Below, one piece after another: positions 33,701 to 38,530 of a stretch of 38,530 nucleotides of DNA. Source of the DNA: DATLXH01 sp035576005 (GTDB taxonomy: Bacteria; Acidobacteriota; Thermoanaerobaculia; Gp7-AA8); assembly GCA_035576005.1 (NCBI GenBank), contig DATLXH010000158.1, forward strand, positions 1 to 38,530, read 5' to 3'. The notes beneath the pieces were generated by a model. The model was not told the origin of the DNA. It made no database searches and worked only from the letters and a program-made list of their open reading frames with translations. Position numbers and translations under genes: made by a program. Within the stretch, counting starts at the first letter, position 1; each line of letters opens with the position of its first letter.

Positions 33701-34993
33701 TCACTTTGCACTGTTCATGTAGTCGAGCGTCAGGTGAAGGAGCGATCTGACTCCGAGCCCCAGCCCGCTCTCATCGACAAAGAACCGCGGCGAATGGTTC
33801 GCAGGAGCCGCCGCCGCGGAGACTCCCTTCGGCCGCGTCCCGAGGAAGTAGAAGAATCCGGGCACCTTCTCCGCGAAAAAGGAGAAGTCTTCGGCGCCGA
33901 GATGGGGATGGATCGTTACCAGGCGGTCTGCTCCGGCAACGCGCTCGAGGGTTGGCGTCATCCTCTCGGTCAACGCGGGGTCGTTGTAGGTGATCGGGTA
34001 GCCGGGAACGATTTTGACGTCGGCAGTGGCGCCAGCGCTCTCAGCAATCTTCTCGACCGTTCGACGCACTCGCAAGTGAAGCTGCTCCCGCATTTCCTTG
34101 TCGAGCGAGCGGAGCGTCCCGATCATCTCCACGTCGTCCGGGATGATGTTGTTGCGCACTCCTCCACGAATCATCCCGATCGTTACGATCGAGGGGGCAA
34201 GCGAAACATCCAGCTGCCGGCTTGCTACCGTCTGCAGGCCGAGGACGATCTGCGAGGCGACCACGATCGGGTCGACGCCGAGCCACGGTGCTGCGCCGTG
34301 AGTCTGGCGTCCGTTCACCTTGATCTCGAGCCGGTCAACAGCGGCAAGAAGGCTTCCACTTTTGTATCCGATCTGCCCCACTTCGTGACGAGACGTGACG
34401 TGCAATCCGAAGACAACGTCCGGCCGGGGTTTGTCGAGCGCTCCCTCTTTGATCATGAGCTCCGCTCCCCCTTCTTCGCCCGCGGGTGCGCCCTCTTCTG
34501 CGGGTTGAAACAGGAACTTGACGGTGCCGGGGAGGTTTGCCTTCATTCCCGCAAGCACTTCGGCGACGCCCATGAGAATCGCGACGTGCGTGTCGTGCCC
34601 ACAGGCGTGCATCACGCCGACATCCTGATTGTTGTAGGTGGACCGGACCTTTGACGCGAAAGGGACATCGACCGACTCCGTGACGGGAAGAGCGTCCATG
34701 TCGGCGCGCAGGGCGACGACACGACCGGGCTTTCCGCCCTTCAGGACTCCGACAACGCCGGTGTGAGCCACGCCCGTGCGGACCTCGATGCCAAGGCGTG
34801 TCAGATGTTCGGCGACGATTTTCGCGGTCCTGAACTCGCGGTTCCCGAGCTCCGGATGCTCATGAATATCTCTCCTCCACTCGAGAACTTTTTTATCAAT
34901 CAGGGCGGCGCGCTGGTCGAGATCTTTCATCGGTTGTCCTTCTGCGACGGCGGCGGTGATGGTCAGGATTAACAGTGAGATTGTGGTTTTCAA
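33701..34993 (-). CDS. Exported M20-family amidohydrolase / metallopeptidase
   Basis: A 430-residue M20D-type amidohydrolase (aminoacylase or carboxypeptidase-like). Metal-site motifs are ALRADMDALP, HACGHDTH (C131, H133), the catalytic pair E166-E167 in PAEEGAP and the late HPHLGAEDFSFF. A signal peptide (~1-20, TTISLLILTITAAVAEGQ) suggests a periplasmic enzyme that cleaves N-acylated amino acids or peptides; the substrate is not known. I chose TTG at 34993 because AAGGAG lies six bases upstream and the signal peptide follows. The frame runs open to 35188, but that extension overlaps the divergent gene at 35112 and has no ribosome site. It is divergent from the HEAGH peptidase gene, with ~118 bases between the two starts. 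Confidence 0.9.
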   Translation of the reverse strand: MKTTISLLILTITAAVAEGQPMKDLDQRAALIDKKVLEWRRDIHEHPELGNREFRTAKIVAEHLTRLGIEVRTGVAHTGVVGVLKGGKPGRVVALRADMDALPVTESVDVPFASKVRSTYNNQDVGVMHACGHDTHVAILMGVAEVLAGMKANLPGTVKFLFQPAEEGAPAGEEGGAELMIKEGALDKPRPDVVFGLHVTSRHEVGQIGYKSGSLLAAVDRLEIKVNGRQTHGAAPWLGVDPIVVASQIVLGLQTVASRQLDVSLAPSIVTIGMIRGGVRNNIIPDDVEMIGTLRSLDKEMREQLHLRVRRTVEKIAESAGATADVKIVPGYPITYNDPALTERMTPTLERVAGADRLVTIHPHLGAEDFSFFAEKVPGFFYFLGTRPKGVSAAAAPANHSPRFFVDESGLGLGVRSLLHLTLDYMNSAK

Positions 34994-35111
34994 TGGGGAC
35001 TCCTTCGTGGTTGCGTATCGTAAGGCAATTGCCGTGCTTTGTTTCGCCCACGCCGGCCTGTCCTGGTCAGGACCGTAGACGGGGATTCTGTACGCACGAA
35101 AGTTGCTCCCG

Positions 35112-36131
35112 ATGGAGAGAATGCCGACATTTGAGAAGCACGGACACGATGAGCTGCTGCCCCGGCAGATCAAGGAGCTCGGCCTCAAGCTCGAGGGCTC
35201 ACCGGTAGAAGCGTACGTTCTCCAGCTCTACAAGGAGCTGGAGGCCAAGGGCCTCAATCATTTCAGGCCCGCCTGCTATCTGACCGACGAATGGGGATGT
35301 CCCTCGGAAGAACCTGTAATCGGGATCCCTTTCTATCTCGCCGACAGGCGTCTGCGGGCGATCGAGAGCGCAATGAACGACGTCGAAGATGATCGCGAGA
35401 TCATGATGTACCTGCGCCATGAGGCAGGTCACGCGTTCAACTACGCTTACGAGTTTTACAAGACGGACGACTGGCGGGACATGTTCGGACCGTTCCGTCG
35501 CGCCTATCTCGACGAGTACCAGTTTGTACCATTTTCCCGCGCATTCGTTCGTCACATTGCGGGGTGGTATGCGCAGAAACATCCTGACGAGGATTTCGCC
35601 GAGACTTTCGCCGTCTGGCTCACACCCCGTTCGAACTGGCGGGAAAAGTACAAGGGGTGGGGAGCGTTAAAGAAACTTCGTTACCTCGATCGTCTGGCGC
35701 ACGACGTTGCAGATCTCCCTCCGGTGAGGGCTCTGGGTGAGATCGACTTCACAGTCGAGCAGATGGAAGAGACGATCGAAGAGTTCTACCGTCAGAACGT
35801 CACCGACGAGTCGGAGGAGATCGCGCAGCTGGCGCTCGATACCGACCTTGTCGACATCTTTCATCCGCGTGAAGACCAGACCGACGAGCAGATCCGTCCT
35901 GCCGAGCAGCTGATCAACGAGCACCGAAAGCAGCTCGTGGATAAGGTTGCCTACTGGACCGGAGTTCGGAGGACGCTGGTGAAAAGTCTGGTCGACGCGA
36001 TCGTGACGCGAGTCGAGGAGCTTGGCCTCGTCGCGGAGCGGGAAAAGCAGCGGACTCACATGTTGGAGCTGACCGTCTACGTTACCTCGCTCGCCACGAC
36101 GTATCTGTCGAAAGGAAAGTTCAATCAGTAG
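35112..36131 (+). CDS. Putative zinc-binding metallopeptidase (HEAGH)
   Basis: A ~339-residue cytosolic protein of the bacterial 'putative zinc-binding metallopeptidase' type. The motif H103-E104-A-G-H107 lies in MMYLRHEAGHAFNYAYEFY, and the likely third ligand is E164 in HPDEDFAETFAVWL. The N-terminal part carries YLTDEWGCPSEEPVIGIPFY, and the C-terminal ~120 residues are helical. There is no signal peptide. The start is uncertain: ATG at 35112, ATG at 35121 or TTG at 35103, none with a well-spaced ribosome site. Peptidase activity and substrate are inferred from the motif. It stands divergent from the M20 gene and upstream of argF, with ~155 bases to the latter. Confidence 0.8.
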   Translation: MERMPTFEKHGHDELLPRQIKELGLKLEGSPVEAYVLQLYKELEAKGLNHFRPACYLTDEWGCPSEEPVIGIPFYLADRRLRAIESAMNDVEDDREIMMYLRHEAGHAFNYAYEFYKTDDWRDMFGPFRRAYLDEYQFVPFSRAFVRHIAGWYAQKHPDEDFAETFAVWLTPRSNWREKYKGWGALKKLRYLDRLAHDVADLPPVRALGEIDFTVEQMEETIEEFYRQNVTDESEEIAQLALDTDLVDIFHPREDQTDEQIRPAEQLINEHRKQLVDKVAYWTGVRRTLVKSLVDAIVTRVEELGLVAEREKQRTHMLELTVYVTSLATTYLSKGKFNQ

Positions 36132-36285
36132 CGATGGTAATTTGTCAGGGAGCCTTCACCAGGGAGGTCAGGCCGGCCGGCGTTCATGTACCCGCCCGCA
36201 ACGTCCCGGCTACCATGAATGGCGGCACATCCCATCTTCCGTGCGCGATAGACTACCCGGAAATCCAGCCAGTTAAAGGAACCCC

Positions 36286-37230
36286 GTGAATCACAAAGAC
36301 CTGATCTCCATTCATGACTACAAGAAAGAAGAAGTCGCTGAGATCTTCGCGGTCGCCGCGGAGATGAAGCGTGATCCCGCGAAGTTCGCAACCTCACTTG
36401 CGGGACAAACGCTTGGAATGATTTTCGAGAAGTCGTCGACCCGAACGCGTGTTTCGTTCGAGGTCGGGATGTATCAACTCGGTGGTCACGCGCTCTTCCT
36501 GTCGAGCCGCGACATCCAGCTCGGGCGCGGGGAGACGATCTACGATACGGCGAAGGTACTGTCGCGATATCTCGACGCAATCATGGCTCGGACGTTCGCC
36601 CACAAGACTGTGACGGAGCTCGCGGAGTACGCATCGATCCCGGTCATTAACGGGCTGACCGATCTCCTCCACCCATGTCAGGGACTGACCGACTACTTCA
36701 CGGCCACCGAGAAGCTCGGTGATCTGAGGGGTAAGAAGATCGCGTACGTAGGCGACGGCAACAACATGGCGCACTCGCTCATGTACGGGGCCCCGAAGGT
36801 CGGGATGAATATCGTTGTCGCGACGCCTCCGGGCTATGCGCCGGACATCGAGGTCACAGCGAAAGCGAAGGCCGATGGCGACATGGCCGGAACCTCAGTG
36901 ATCGTTACCAACTCGATCGAGGAAGCAGTTCGTGACGCGGACATCGTCGAGACAGATGTCTGGACTTCGATGGGTCAGGAAGAAGAAGTGAAGAAACGCG
37001 AGCGTGACTTCCAGGGTTGGCAGGTCAGTCGCGAGGTGATGGATATGGCTCGCAAGGAGGCGATCTTCATGCATTGCCTTCCTACTCACCGGGGCGAAGA
37101 GGTGTCGTCGCAGGTCGTGGATTCGCCGCAGTCTGTGATTTACGACGAGGCGGAGAATCGCCTCCATGTACAGAAGGCTGTGATGTTTCTTCTGATGAAG
37201 GATCGCAGAAACACGCGAGCCGATGACTGA
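36286..37230 (+). CDS. argF: Ornithine carbamoyltransferase
   Basis: A 314-residue enzyme of arginine synthesis that joins carbamoyl phosphate and ornithine to citrulline. Carbamoyl-phosphate motif STRTR at 51-55, HPCQ at 129-132, the ornithine-side SMG (228-230) and the catalytic HCLPTHRGEEV at 263-273 (H, C, L, P present). Length and order are normal. The start is GTG with AAGGA just upstream; a later ATG is not needed. The SH3b-TonB gene overlaps its end by eight bases, so the two are cotranscribed. No other arg genes are next to it. An acetylornithine-type paralogue is less likely, because the HPCQ and SMG motifs are standard. Confidence 0.95.
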   Translation: MNHKDLISIHDYKKEEVAEIFAVAAEMKRDPAKFATSLAGQTLGMIFEKSSTRTRVSFEVGMYQLGGHALFLSSRDIQLGRGETIYDTAKVLSRYLDAIMARTFAHKTVTELAEYASIPVINGLTDLLHPCQGLTDYFTATEKLGDLRGKKIAYVGDGNNMAHSLMYGAPKVGMNIVVATPPGYAPDIEVTAKAKADGDMAGTSVIVTNSIEEAVRDADIVETDVWTSMGQEEEVKKRERDFQGWQVSREVMDMARKEAIFMHCLPTHRGEEVSSQVVDSPQSVIYDEAENRLHVQKAVMFLLMKDRRNTRADD

Positions 37231-38281
37231 ACTTCCGCCGACGAGACCGCGCGCCCGCCAGAGTCGCGGGCTCTTCGTGGTCATCCTGCTTGCCCTCATC
37301 TTCTTTGCGTTGATCGGAGCGCTGCTTTTTCTTCCGTCCCGGGATCGGGAACCGCGGGCCGCTGAGACTGAGCTTTTCGTCATTCCAGCGCAATTGAGAC
37401 TGAGGACGGCTCCCAGCGGAAAAGCGGCGGTTCTGGGATCGGTGAAACGGGAAGAGCGGCTGATTCTGCTCGAGGACCAGGGCGCCTGGGTCCGCGTCGA
37501 GTCGCGGGGAGGACTCTCAGGATGGACCGAGAGAAGCCTGCTCGAAGCAGCGGCCGAGCATGAGCGCAGAACGTCGAGGACAGCTTCGATCCGCCGGCTT
37601 CCTCCACTGAACGGAATCGTCGACAAGAAGACTCCGATTTATTCAGGACCCGGCATGTTCTACCCGGTGAGCGGGGAACTGGTGCAAGGATCGCGGGTCA
37701 AGGTCTACACACGCGATCATGATTTCTTTGCGGTGGAGGCCAACGGAGAGATTGCCTACGTTGATGTCGACGCCGTGAATGTCACGGCATCGGAAGGCTC
37801 CCCCAGATTTGAAGTGGCAGCGGCTGATCGCGATCCTGCGCAGGCAACCAGGGCCGACGATGAGCCGGAACCACTCGAGAGGCCGTCCGTTACGGGACCG
37901 GAGCGGGAACCTGAACTGCCCTTTCCTGGAACTGATGAGCCGGAGCCGCCGCGTCCGAGTGATCGTGCGGAATCAGCCCGTGGCGGCGTGTATGCGGCTG
38001 TGCCGCCGGGCGGCGTGAGTCCTCAGGTAATCAACCGTGTCGTTCCGGATTTCCCCCGTTCCGCCCGGGCGATGGGAGCGGACGGCGCGGTAGTGATTCG
38101 TGGAATTGTCAGGAAGGACGGTCGGATCGACGACGTCGAGATCATCAAAGATCAGCCCTACGGACTCGGCGAGTCCGCGAGACGGGCCGTAAGAAGGTGG
38201 CAATTTCGACCTGCCTCACTCAATGGGCAGGTGATCGAGGTCTACTGGACCATCACCGTGAACTTCAAGCTCGCGGGTTGA
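37223..38281 (+). CDS. Membrane-anchored SH3b-TonB fusion protein
   Basis: A 352-residue protein with one transmembrane helix (~17-37) and the rest periplasmic. Two SH3-like (SH3b) domains are seen: residues ~52-110 (LRLRTAPSGKAAVLGSV, then WVRVESRGGLSGWTERSLL) and ~135-195 (PIYSGPGMFYPVSGELVQGS). An acidic Pro/Glu-rich linker follows (~196-265), then a TonB C-terminal domain (~270-352: INRVVPDFPRSARAMGADGA, VVIRGIVRKDGRI, ARRAVRRWQFRPASLNGQ). SH3b domains often bind peptidoglycan, so this could be a wall-anchored energy transducer or a TonB-like adaptor; no exbB or exbD is nearby. The start overlaps argF by eight bases. Confidence 0.85.
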   Translation: MTELPPTRPRARQSRGLFVVILLALIFFALIGALLFLPSRDREPRAAETELFVIPAQLRLRTAPSGKAAVLGSVKREERLILLEDQGAWVRVESRGGLSGWTERSLLEAAAEHERRTSRTASIRRLPPLNGIVDKKTPIYSGPGMFYPVSGELVQGSRVKVYTRDHDFFAVEANGEIAYVDVDAVNVTASEGSPRFEVAAADRDPAQATRADDEPEPLERPSVTGPEREPELPFPGTDEPEPPRPSDRAESARGGVYAAVPPGGVSPQVINRVVPDFPRSARAMGADGAVVIRGIVRKDGRIDDVEIIKDQPYGLGESARRAVRRWQFRPASLNGQVIEVYWTITVNFKLAG

Positions 38282-38355
38282 TGAGCGGGTCGTCTGCTCT
38301 CCGGCCCGGCCAGATACGCGGCCGGTTCGGATTCCCCACAGAAAACGATGATCTG

Positions 38356-38530
38356 CTAGCCCGCATTTCTCACAGACCTTCGCCGGGAGACGACGGATAG
38401 CGGCCTGTCTGCTTCGTTGCACGGCAATTTCGCTCCTTGACATAGTGTCGACTATGCCTTCGTCGCAAAATCGCCGTGCGCCTCGCATCCAAGCCACTCT
38501 CCGCCGTCTCACGACAAAGGTCTGTGAGAA
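38356..38530 (+). repeat. 185-bp palindromic repeat, copy 6 (cut by window edge)
   Basis: Begins with CTAGCCCGCATTTCTCACAG about 75 bases after the SH3b-TonB gene and continues to the window end, missing about the last ten bases. It is nearly identical to copies 1 and 2. A weak GC hairpin (CCGGCC/GGCCGG) lies between the gene and the repeat. Confidence 0.95.

Noticed and set aside
34994..35188. N-terminal extension of the M20 amidohydrolase to an upstream ATG at 35188
   Set aside because: It would overlap the divergent metallopeptidase gene and bury the signal peptide. TTG at 34993 has AAGGAG at the right distance.
1..38530. CRISPR interpretation of the repeated element
   Set aside because: Copies are kilobases apart, ~185 bp long and palindromic, with no regular spacers and no cas genes.

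Overview
The window looks like a chromosome segment of a Gram-negative, fairly high-GC bacterium. Acidobacteriota (Thermoanaerobaculia-like) is my best guess. The reasons are the style of the Pkn-type kinase (a short leader ending in TRLGPY), the S41, S8 and LVIVD secreted proteins, the Omp85/TamB and TonB proteins that show an outer membrane, and a PleD-like regulator. This is inference from protein style; no phylogenetic marker other than tmRNA is present.

Layout. 1-720: a small Mpo1/DUF962 membrane protein between two copies of a dispersed palindromic repeat. 822-11818 (minus strand): sensor kinase -> response regulator -> cysK, then a 2429-residue TamB/Omp85 fusion. 12046-15574: a periplasmic PDZ protein, a secreted LVIVD-repeat protein and a CBM9-like protein. 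15701-18234: an HPt protein facing a receiver-GGDEF cyclase, with nadC upstream of the cyclase. 18333-18681: tmRNA, followed by a decayed integrative element (DUF4236 protein, AlpA/IS30 chimera, integrase-arm-like repeats). 20306-24395 (minus): an S41 protease and a Ser/Thr kinase fused to a secretin-type STN domain. 25032-26509: a YHS-thioredoxin operon with a putative barrel protein. 26564-29498: an S8 protease and a HEEFH-containing envelope protein. 29955-32276: an RhlE-like helicase and a PilZ protein. 32808-36131: a DUF937 protein, an M20 amidohydrolase and a HEAGH metallopeptidase. 36286-38281: argF overlapping an SH3b-TonB protein.

The outstanding non-coding feature is a ~185-bp element present six times (1-138, 584-717, 11864-12049, 16050-16234, 33493-33678, 38356-38530). 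Each full copy is one imperfect palindrome with ~90-nt arms and TA at both outer ends. The most divergent copy carries compensatory changes in both arms. Two copies supply the stop codon of the adjacent gene, and a stray end-fragment covers the ribosome-binding region of the sensor kinase. The most striking protein is the TamB-POTRA-Omp85 fusion, which in one chain would span inner membrane, periplasm and outer membrane. No CRISPR array, rRNA or ordinary tRNA was seen.
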